Shown here piece after piece: positions 45,553 through 55,123 of a stretch of 64,000 nt of DNA. The notes under the pieces are model-generated. The model did no database searches. It was not told where the DNA came from and saw only the letters and a list, made by a program, of their open reading frames with translations. The position numbers and the translations under genes are program-made. Source of the stretch: Armillaria gallica (Eukaryota; Basidiomycota; Agaricomycetes; Agaricales; Physalacriaceae). Position 1 is the first letter of the stretch; each line of letters begins with the position of its first letter. The stretch is taken from contig JBANDB010000006.1 of NCBI GenBank assembly GCA_037576215.1, positions 2,790,001-2,854,000 of the forward strand, written 5' to 3'.

Positions 45553-47389
45553 ATGACCCGCCCTCCAACCCATCCAGCGCAGATAACCCTTCGCACCTAT
45601 GCCCTAGCAATCTCCCTTTCACTTGGTCCGGCCCTTGCCCCCTTCCTTTCGTCTCTCCTTCGCTCACAGCCGTCCTCAAAATATAACAAAAAGGCCCTCA
45701 AGGCTCTTCTACAGCATGAGTTGGGTTTGGGTGGATTCGCATTTGCCATCACCCTCGCTGTGGGTGGTGGTGCGACCGTGAGGCATCTGTGGACAGGCCT
45801 TGACGACGCCGATAGCAAATACGCTAAGATTGCGAAGGATAAGTTGGCCCTAACTCCCACTCAGAAAACCTTCATTTCGTATGCCTTGTCATCTGCAATC
45901 GGTATACTCCTTCTACAAAAACGGCGTAGACGCTCCAATGTCCAGAATACGCCATCACGCACCCTGGACCTGACGCTTCTGCTCTTCGTTAGAGCCGTCG
46001 ACGCGCTCGTGCAGTCCTTCGTATACAAGCGATCTTCTCGCGTTCGTGTCAGAGAACGGTCCGTTGACGTCGAGCATCGACCTGACCTGCTTAGGCAGCG
46101 CCTGCTGCGCGAGAAGCATCAGACGACAAGGAGCGATATACCCGGCTTTACGGCAAGGATCGATGCACTCGTTTTCTGGGCGTGTAGTGCCAGGTTTGTG
46201 GATTTGTACTGTCATCGAGTTTTCCTTGTTAAATAATGTCTCTCAGAATCATGTGGTGTTTCTTTTACCAACCGGAGAGGTATGTGGGTTATCGTCCCTA
46301 CTTCATTGGCTAATAAGACATTGACAGGCTACCGCGTTCCTATGTAAAATGGATCAATGCCCTTGCCAACGTCGATGTCCGATTACTCAGAACACTGAGG
46401 CTGATCTATGAGGACCAGTGGTCGTATACTCAAGGATACACATCAAGTCCTGCCATATTGGAGACCTATGCGAGTGATCTTGGTTACCCCGCTGCATGGG
46501 GGAGCCCATCGGCACTCCCCTCTGTTGGCGGTCAGAAAGCCGACATTATCTGGAACAAATTGGGCGTGACGAGTCGCCCCGGAGTAGGTGGTCTCCCTTG
46601 TGAGCTGGTACACGGGGGTGTGGGTTCTCAGATCGGCTTAGCCGGAAGCTGCGCAACAAACGCCGGACTCAGAGCAGCGAAAGCGCTTGCTCAGTCTATG
46701 GTCATCTATCTTCCGGTTCGTATCCATTTTCCGAAGCGCGTTCCTTGACTGACTTCGCCATGTAGGTACATTTCTTCCCCGTCCTTCTGACACGTCCAAA
46801 AATGTTGCTTCGACCCCATCGTATTGTTGCCACTTTATTGAGCGCGCTCAGAAGTGCGTCTTTCCTCACTGCCTTTATCACATCATACTGGTATGCCGTA
46901 TGTCTGACGCGTTCTCTCTTTTGGCCCGCGTTTTCTCCTCTGTATCTCATGATTTCTGGGACGGACCGTATGGCTGCATTTTGGCTGGTTGTCTGTCATG
47001 CGGAAGCAGCATTTGGATAGAAAACGGCCGTAGAAGGGGTGAGATGTCCCTTTATGTCCTTCCTCGAGCAATTCGAACCATCCTGCCTGACACATGGATT
47101 CGAAGTGGCAATCGTGGTGTTCTAGCAGCTGAACGGTTCGTTTTCCCCAGTCTTCTTAGGATCAATAGTTTAACTCAAGTATGAATGTAGCCTCGTGTTT
47201 GTCCTATCGTTGTCGTCGCTCATTGCCACGGCTATTCATAGGACTGATTCTTTACGCGGTCTTTCACGGTGGACTCTCGCGTTCATAATGAACGGACCTG
47301 ATACCGGGTTCTGGAAAGGGCGAAGATCTTTTGACCCAAGTATTCCAGTAACCCCGGATTCTCCAGTGTCGAATGATGAGGAACGATAA
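45553..47389 (+). CDS. TMEM135-like membrane protein with an apparent frame break
   Basis: Five exons: 45553-46193, 46247-46279, 46328-46715, 46766-47135, 47191-47389. The hallmark is the C-terminal block HDFWDGPYGCILAGCLSCG followed by SSIWIENGRRRGEMSLYVLPRA, seen in TMEM135/PMP52 and fungal relatives. Earlier parts include GGFAFAITLAVGGG, WCFFYQPERLPRSYVKWIN and the CELVHGG block; several hydrophobic segments suggest a multi-pass protein. TMEM135 acts in mitochondrial dynamics, lipid droplets and peroxisomal metabolism in animals; the fungal role is unknown to me. Exon 4 is one base short: the frame must change near the four-T run at 46919-46922, between TSYWYAVCLTRSL and ARVFSSVSHDFWDG. 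Confidence 0.83.
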
Positions 47390-47525
47390 CTTGTACATTT
47401 ACACAAAAAGTTTGCTCGCCTTGTCCATATTGTAGTTGTAGAATGCATGGTACCATGAGGTGTGATTTGTGCAGTGGGATATTACAATGTACTGAATTAT
47501 AACATAATACGTGGTGTCTATGAGG

Positions 47526-50500
47526 TTACCGTCCTCTGTAACTGTTGTTGAAATTTTGCCTTTCGGCGTGATACTTTGTCAGTATTTTGACAACGTCCCG
47601 GCTCAGGAACGTCAGCTCCTGCGTCTCCTCCTGAGACAGAGGGCGGACGTCCTCCTCCGCCTCGTCCTCATCCTCACCCTCAGACTGTCGCACATTCGCT
47701 CTACCATGGCGCCCACCCAGAACAAGACCCGAAAAGACCCGAAGCATACACCCATCCAGCAGCTTCTTCAACCTCATGAGATCCTCCAAGGCAGAGAGAT
47801 CTCCTATCATGGGTATCCAGTCGTCGCAACGAAGAGCATTGCGAGTGATTTCCAGTTTGTGCGCTCCAAGAGAATGTACGTGGCGTAGTTGAGTTCCGTA
47901 GCCATAGAAAGGAATGTTGCCCCGTCAGTCGACGAACGCTTCTCCAAAAACGCGAAGATTTGTTTAGGTCCTCTATAGGAATTACTCTTGTCGTTGTGTA
48001 TGCTATTTATTTGCATCATTACTTTCTGTTAAGTTTGTTACGGTCAGAGAACTGGCAAGAAGAGGGAAAGTATGTGAGAGTACCTTATCACGGCGCGTAC
48101 GAAGAGCAGCGGGAGCGAAGCCCAGGGCAAATTTGGGCTGCGAGGCCACCGTAATCAGCGCCGCTAGAATGGGCAGTGAACCGCTGTGTTCATTGAGCTC
48201 TGGAGACAGCTCGTCCGCGTAGGCACGTATGGGGCCTTGAGTAGTGGCCTTCAATACACCAGCCTGTCGAAGCGAGGTGAGGATCTGAGAGCGAAGCTTC
48301 TGCATGCTCAGCAGAGTTAACCTCGAAAGGAAGTTATCTTGGCAGAACTGATGAGCCTCGATAAAGCGGCGTTCCGACATCATTTTATTCCAGGCGTTAT
48401 ACGCCTTCCAGGTTGCCAGTATGTCCGATCGGAAATCAGGCGGTAGCCAAGAGGCCTTTGCTTTCCGTGCTTCAGCTTTCATCATCATGGGGCATAGCCA
48501 CGGGTCACGGCTGCTTAGGATGGCAGCTAGAGTCAAGGCGTCATCGAGACAGCGGAAGAAGCTGCCGTATAAAACAAGGCGGCCAACATGGACGTCTACC
48601 GGTATCTGCAGAAGGATTCGACCCAGTGCCGTCAGATTCTCCTCTGTATCCAGAGCACCTGCGACCCTAAGAGCCTCCAATGCAATGTCAATGCGCTGGG
48701 GATCCGGAGGCTCTATGGTGGCACCAAGAACAGACTTGACATCCATATTGGGGAAATTGAGGGCCTTGACATGCATGACGACGTTTGTCAAATCGACCCG
48801 CGCCATCTCAACTGTCTGGTAAGTGTTCAGCGCCTCGCAATGGCCACGACTCAGTACGCCATAATACGTCCCCGGTCGGTGCCGTCCAGCCCGTCCAGCA
48901 CGTTGATTGACATTGGACGATCCAATCCAGGAAGTGACAAGGGAGGTCATGTGTCTCTCTGGATCGTAGCGGTTTTCTTTAAGTCTTGCAGAATCAACCA
49001 CATAGACCACGTCCGGAATTGTGACAGATGTCTCGGCGATGTTCGTCGTCAGAATAATTCGCCGGGTGTGTGGGTTCTTTGGAGGCCTAAAGACAGCCTG
49101 CTGGGCTTCAAGAGGTACCGTGGAGTGAAGAAGATGGATTTCAAAGTCATTGAAATCTACGATCCATCTTCCTGTGGTCAGCAGTTTTTGGACTTTACTA
49201 ATCTCTTCCCATCCGGGAAGAAAGACAAGGACGTGTCCTTCGCTAGATTCCTGAATGATGTGCGAGACGGTAGCAGCGATAAGAGGGAAAGGGATGTCCA
49301 TGTCTTCGTCCTTCTCCGTTTCAGCCGCGAGGGAAGATTGAGGGGCCATGAAAATTTCTCCTTGGTCAAGAACTTTTTGACTGAAGGTTCTGCCAACACC
49401 CATCGCTCGTCGCCTTCGGTAATAGCTGGCAAATAGTCGTCCAAAAACTTCTTTCGACGGGGAAGGAGCGCCCAGGAATGCTGATTGCCTTAGCAGGCTG
49501 ATTATTGTCGTCGGGGAAGTAATTCTGGAAAAGTGTGGGGTCGATGGTAGCGCTCATCAAGACAACCTTGATAGGATGACCCTTGGCCTTTCTTTCCGCG
49601 ATAAGGCGCTTGAGGACGACAAGGAGGAGATCAGTATCGACGTCGCGCTCATGTACTTCATCGACGAGGACATGGGTGACATGATCGAAATCAGTATTGT
49701 TGGGGTCAGCGAGAACGGACTGCATTTTCCTCAAGAACACTCCAATGGTGAGAAACGTGATAGATCCATCCCTTTCAGGAAGTTTGTGTTCGAACCGGAC
49801 CTGGTATCCCACAGTCTTTCCCAGTGGTTCTCCTCTCTCCGTGGCAACCCTGTCTGCGACACCCAAAGCTGCTAACCTTCTAGGCTGAGTGCACAGAATA
49901 TTACACTTGGCACCTTCTCCTCGATCGATATATGAGTCTAAGATTATCTGGGGGATCTGTGTCGTTTTACCGGAACCAGTGGCGGCCATGAAGATGCATA
50001 CGTCATTAGCAGTGACGGTGGATAGAATCTCCTCTTCTCGCTGGTGTAGAGGAAGAGCCATCCGCGTAGCGCGAATTTGTTCCGTTTCTGGAGATTCGAG
50101 GTAACGTTTGCGACGCTGTTGCAAGAGATAGGATTTGTCTGCCAACTTGTCGCTGGAAGTGACTCTACTTTGATAGCCCGTGCTCACCGGAACGATGGGT
50201 GCAGCGATGGCGGACGGCTTCGACTGATACAGCGTACTGCGCTCAAGATCAACGCAAAGGTCGCGAATGTCGTCGCTCAAATCTCTGTTCATGTAGAATG
50301 GGACATTTGGTCCGTCACCCAGGTGGTCGCCCGTTCTGTGTTTGCTGATGAACTCCTTCCAAAGATCGGGGTCGCACTTTTCGAGGTACTGCACTACATC
50401 CATGTAGACAGCTTGGGTACAGTCTTTCTTGTTCCGGCCAGCACCAACACCGACTTTGCGCCCGTTGATAGACATAATAGACTCCCAAACATTACCATGA

Positions 50501-51474
50501 GAGTTATACTGAATGTCGGCAGACTGGAAGTGGAATTTGCGGCAATAGTAATCAAGGAATTCCGTGGCAAGCGTAAGGTCTAGGACAGAATTGTCGGAAA
50601 GTGTAACCGTAGTTGATTGAGATGAAGGTTTGGCATCGAACTGAAGAAAAATAAGAGACGTATCGCTGAGCAAAGGAGACGCGACTCACAAGTCCCTGGT
50701 TGTTTAGCTGGTATACTAATGATAGATTGGCAAGACGATCTGAGCCTTTCACGGATGGGGCGTCACCAATACCAACTAAGGGTGGGTCGAAGAAGTGGAG
50801 GGTGATGGTTGTTCTAGGTCGTCGTGAGTGCATGAACGGCTCAGGAATAGACAAATGTTGTACCTTGACAGAAATTTACGATCGTACCTGCCGTTTTCTC
50901 GAACGTAGTCCGGTCTTTCACCGTAAACGGAGGCGAGGTTATGGACTGCATTCTTAGGCTCGTCAACATAATTCGCCGGTGGTTGGGCCAGAGGATTTGA
51001 GCCGTAAGTATTTTTGATGTAGGTCATGTCGTGCAGTGTGGTGAACGCGGTTCCTTTGGCATGTTTGCTGGTTGGCATGGCTGGTGGATATAGACGACGG
51101 GGAGTATCTTTCATGCCGGGAACATGGAACCGGGGAGAGACGACGGTGGGAGAAACGGGGTGAGGCGTAGGCGCACGACGCCGAAACAGATTGGTATCGC
51201 TGTCCTTGTGTGATGCATTGGGGCGCCGGGAGTTGCTTTGTGGAGGCAGGTGATGTCGGGCCTTGTCCTGTGGAGGCAATTGATGTTGTTGTGCATTGAA
51301 GCGCTTGAATGCTGCCGACGTTGAGTAGGACGACGACGACGAGGCGGGTACCGACGACAGGCGCAGTAAAGGCGTCGTAGAACGAAGTGGTCGTATGGCA
51401 AGGCGGCGCCTGCACCACACTACAGTGGACAGACGCATTAATGGTGCGTTGAGGTGAGATGCAAATGCACACAA
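47526..51474 (-). CDS. DExH-box (DHX29/36/57-like) helicase, putative mitochondrial, with frame breaks
   Basis: RNA helicase of the DEAH/RHA superfamily 2. The N-terminus is Arg/Ser-rich with few acidic residues (MRLSTVVWCRRRLAIRPLRS if started at 51438; an in-frame ATG at 51474 adds 12 residues) and looks like a mitochondrial presequence. A dsRNA-binding-like part (DYYCRKFHFQSADIQY; GRKVGVGAGRNKKDC) precedes the helicase core: GSGKTTQIPQ (I), QPRRLAA (Ia), VDEVHERDVDTD (II), LMSATIDP (III), NIAETSVTIPDV (V) and QRAGRAGRHRPG (VI). Then HA2/winged-helix and the OB-fold ending LRCDDWIPMIGDLSALEDL to LDGCMLRVFSG. The OB-fold part sits in a second frame. Apparent one-base losses lie at about 50866, 49453, 49345-49395 and 47867. 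Confidence 0.85.
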
Positions 51475-51532
51475 AAATTACCGGGATCTGCCGAAACATA
51501 TTTTAGATCTAATCTATGTTTTTAATTTCATC

Positions 51533-52343
51533 TTATCTATCTCGCAACCATTCCTCTGCCGCTTTCTCTACCCCTCGTATATATTTGAGCCTTAGACCTG
51601 CCTGTTTTGCTGCCGACCAATCACCCCTTTCAACAAGTCTGGAGATCTCCTTGAACGCATTTTTTAATTTTTCTGTACAAATCATCAGCTATTGTGCGTT
51701 CAGGATGGTCTCAAACTCACCTTGGCACTCGTCAGCGACTTGCAGTACTTCTGCTTTATCTTCAGCATCGTCAATAGTGTCGCGGGCTAACATTATTTCT
51801 GATAAAAATTCCATATCTTCCAACTTGTCCGTTTCTTCCATTGGTACGCCATTGAGAGCTAGCAGGTAGTGCAATCGCGACAACGGATCTCGTAACGTCT
51901 GATAGGCTTCGTTTACTTGCGAAGAGAGAAGCTGTGCAACATCTGTCTTTCCCTACGGTGTGTGAGCTATGATTAATGCAAGTATGTACAAACCGCACTT
52001 GGCCCTTGGACGTCCACGCATCAGGATGGCATGCTACCTGTGCGCGTCGGAACTGGCTTCGTAGTAAGCCATGGTCCAGGTGAAACTGTGATGGGTTATA
52101 GTCAAAGCCAAGGAGATGATAATAGTTGATGTCAGAGGGTATATTTGTTATTGAACCGCAGTTCGAGCAGGCGGGCAGAGTCGAAGGAAGAGGCTGATGG
52201 CACGCAGGACATGACCTAGGCAGGGTGCTGACGGTCAACGGTGATAGCGTCGCTCGTGCATTATGGAATGGGCGCTCGAGGTGATGGGCTGCACTGTGCG
52301 ATGCTTGCCGAAGAGTAAAGGTAGACGCCAGACGAGAGAACAT
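51533..52343 (-). CDS. JAC1: HscB/Jac1 J-protein co-chaperone of iron-sulfur cluster assembly
   Basis: Mitochondrial J-protein that brings the scaffold protein Isu to its Hsp70. Three exons (52343-51999, 51952-51721, 51672-51533) give 238 aa. The N-terminus (MFSRLASTFTLRQASHSAAHH) is presequence-like. A four-Cys motif, CPACHQPLPSTLPACSNC, comes next; such a metal-binding finger is known in human HSCB but absent from yeast Jac1. The J-domain has the catalytic HPD in QVACHPDAW and helix III text VNEAYQTLRDPLSRLHYLLALNG. The C-terminal HscB helical bundle runs to KLKNAFKEISRLVERGDW and ends WLRDR. All phases close. Confidence 0.93.
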
Positions 52344-52404
52344 GGTAGTAACAAGGAAAGTCAGCTTTGATGACGTCATCGTAGGTATTGTACATATTTC
52401 AAAT

Positions 52405-53467
52405 TCACAAATTTGGCAAGCGTCGTTCTTCGTGTACGACACTAAGTGTTTGCCCGCCAGTCCACGATCCACCCGCCTCCAAATTCACAAATCCTCGAAC
52501 ATATCCCGGCTCAACACAAACGAAGTTTTCCCTGTAACGACTCGGTTAGACACGTACTCCACACAATGACATGCAAACTTACCATCCGTTTTCTTCCATG
52601 TCGCCAATTTTCCGACCAGTTTCCTGAGGATTCCAGACCACTACATCCTTGAGATTATTTGTCGTTATGTCTAACCCGCCGCCAGGCCATGTCACTTCGT
52701 ACTTCCCATTCGCATTCTCGTACACGGAGTCTGTAAACTTCTTGACGTCTACGCCTGCCCTGGCTTCGACTTTCGGTGTCGATTTGCCTCCCTCTGTTGA
52801 TTCCGTCTTGTCGTAATATGTAAAGCCTTGAAGGGGGCCCACAAGCACGTCGGCAGAGGGAGCCCGGATGTAGTTGTGGAACAGTGCATGGAACTCAAGT
52901 TATCGACGGAGGTGGACGTATTCTGAACATGAAAGTCTGTCTTCAAGTCGAATTCTGACAATGTCACTACGTATGTCAATAGGAACGGCTTGCTGTAGAC
53001 TGCTGCGATTGCTTCCGTTGGTTTCAGTGCTTGAGAGTGTGCGTGAGTACAGAGCGTGATCCAGCTCATCGGCGACTCACTGAGCTGGACAGAAACGTAG
53101 TCCTTCTCATCGATCGATGTTCCATCCCAGTTCCAAACCGAATTTCTGGCGAAACCATGCTGATTCAAACGAGCATGATCTGGATGTGTTGGTGCTCCGA
53201 AGCATGGGAAAACCACTGGGATGCCTCCGCGAACAGGTTTGCTGCCATCTACTGCGGCCTTTTGCGATACGAATAGGCGTTCAGAAAATTCTGGGTTGCT
53301 TTTCGTTCCGGATTTCCATGAGATGACGCTGGCGCCGTATAGAAGTACTTCGACGACAGGCCCCTGGTACCTTCGAGGTCAGAATACTGGTAACCCAAGA
53401 TCTATAGTTGAAGGCGTGCCTTGGGATGAGACAGGACTAATTTTCCGGAGGTAAGCTGGACGGGCAT
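52405..53467 (-). CDS. Glucose-6-phosphate 1-epimerase, one apparent frame break
   Basis: Interconverts alpha- and beta-glucose 6-phosphate; a galactose-mutarotase fold enzyme like yeast YMR099C. Starts MPVQLTSGKLVLSHPK, then after a GC-AG intron (53419-53364) GPVVEVLLYGASVISWK. The core has GGIPVVFPCFGAPTHP, LNQHGFARNSVWNWD, EFHALFHNYIRAPSADV, GLQGFTYYDK-like text, and ends FVCVEPGYVRGFVNLEAGG, GGQTLSVVHEERR. A last intron joins MEENGW to ENFVCVEP in phase. The frame breaks near 52896: the Leu-Glu-Phe-His expected after TSVDNL needs one extra G, so a single-base deletion is suspected. The stop lies 61 bp from the JAC1 start on the same strand. Confidence 0.85.
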
Positions 53468-54640
53468 TGCTGATAAAGAGTACCCCTATCTCTTGCGTCA
53501 TGTACAGCCCCAATCCGTTGCATCTGCAGCCTGCCCTAAAGTAAGTCTCCTATTTATATGACTCCCCGCTGTTTCACGGTTCTCCGAGCTACGACGATGT
53601 CGACTCCCTTGAGCTCCTTCGGTCCCTGTTGGCCAGGCAACTCTCGCTCCGGTGACTCTTGGGACTTTGATGTGGCGAGTACGAGGAGTTCTGCTCTATT
53701 GGCTCGCCCTGTGCCTTTGTGTGCTCAGAGTCCCCGCCAAAGGCAAGCCCTGTCGTTCTGTGCTCTGGCGCAGTTCGGAATACATACATCTTTTGACACT
53801 GCGACCGACTGGTTTCGAGTAAGAGACTAAGCTTGCTTCAGTCTTCTTACCCTGCCTGCTTTTTGCGGGTGGGCCGTCGTCATCCTTTGTCTACGAAGAT
53901 AAATGTTTTGTCATGTCCGCATGCTTACTGACTCCATCTTGGGTCCTATCTGAGTGGACCGCCAGCGGACCGCTCCGTAACTACAACTCATGGGAACCGC
54001 TCATCTCTGACGGCTTGATTCTGATATCCTGCTGGAGACCGCTTATCGCGCGATGATACCGATAATATAAACGAGTACAGTCTGTCGGGCTGCCAGGGGT
54101 TTTGGGGTGTACGAGGATCTCTGGTCTATCGACGCCCCGTGTGTACATCGTGCGCACCCTGGTGGAGGCTCGGCAGATTCGCTGTTGGCTATCATGCCTA
54201 TACTACATCTTGTGGTACCAAAAGCTGGCTGGAACGCTCGCAGTCACCCTCTCGGACTCACGGCGTACGAAGCTGGCCACTCCAGTCATCGGCGCCGTCA
54301 TGCGCAACTTCTTGTGCCCCGAGGTCTCTGGCTGCGCGGCTGTTCTCAGTGTTGTGGACGATACGTCTGTTCTATAACGGGGCTCCGGCCTTCATTGCAG
54401 CAATGCATATTGCTTGTTACGTGGGCTATCATGCCTGAATTTGTGCCCGACTGTCGAAGTCGAGGAACTGCATTCCGTCTCTCATGACGAGTAATCTTCC
54501 GTGATGTAGCATCATGCGTATCTGGATATTCATCCACGTTCCAAGCGCTCGGCGCTTATTCCAGAGGACAACTGCGGTCCCCGCCCAGTTGCCCTTCTGC
54601 CTCGCGGCTCTTTGGGACTGTACACCGTACGGTCGCAAAG
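53468..54640. other. Unassigned region, possibly a decayed gene
   Basis: About 1.2 kb between the epimerase and a doubtful small gene. Open frames of 90-126 codons occur in several frames (54102-54487), GC-rich with coding-like composition, but none forms a recognisable protein and they interrupt one another. A plus-strand stretch near 53590-53790 reads as a Leu-rich, possibly membrane-spanning segment (VLLYWLALCLCVL) in a frame reached only by an indel. A donor-like GTAAGT is at 53540. I could not build a gene and would not annotate one; a degraded membrane-protein gene is one possibility. Confidence 0.35.
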
Positions 54641-54833
54641 ATGTCCACTGGCTATTCCAGTGGTTTCCGCACAATTTTTGGTTTTTCTTTCTTCTTCGCG
54701 AAGAACTTTCCCATCATCGTCGCAACATTTCAGTTTTGTGAGTACATCTCATCGTTGTTTTTCTTTTCTTGTGCTAACAAAGCGTGCAGTGGCTAATGGT
54801 GGGGGATGGGACGGATACGTTAGGGGAATTTAA
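54641..54833 (+). CDS. Candidate tiny two-exon gene for a 46-residue single-span membrane protein
   Basis: Exon 54641-54737 and exon 54790-54833 flank a 52-nt intron with GTGAGT donor, GCTAAC branch and TGCAG acceptor, all consensus-like. The joined frame starts MSTGYSSGFRTIFGF, has one hydrophobic segment (residues about 12-33) and ends LANGGGWDGYVRGI. I do not recognise it; small single-span proteins of respiratory complexes look like this, but no specific match is claimed. The ATG could also be an internal Met of a longer gene in the unresolved region upstream. Confidence 0.35.
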
Positions 54834-55123
54834 CATTTATTCTGTAATTCTACGTTCTACATAGAAATAATATTGTGTATCTCAAGTAAAATGCGCGTAA
54901 ATTGATGAGCCATTTGGCAATGTTACTGTGCAATTGACAAGAAAGGCAATTGTCGCCATGTGGCTCGCGCTGTCCGCTGGATTTGGTTGACCTTCGTTTG
55001 CCTCTACACACGATCAACCCAGCACTATTTTTCTTTCTTATCACTACCATCGTCTTAAATATCGACAACGAGCGATAACTGCGCAATAATAATACGAACT
55101 AATCCCCGAACTGGAGCACCATC

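Noticed and set aside
47526..48019. Two small minus-strand genes beside the helicase
   Set aside because: Their text is the OB-fold end of the DExH helicase, split only by a one-base frame change.
54429..54674. Minus-strand frame with moderate codon look in the unassigned region
   Set aside because: It overlaps equally long plus-strand frames, has no known motif and no supporting splice sites.
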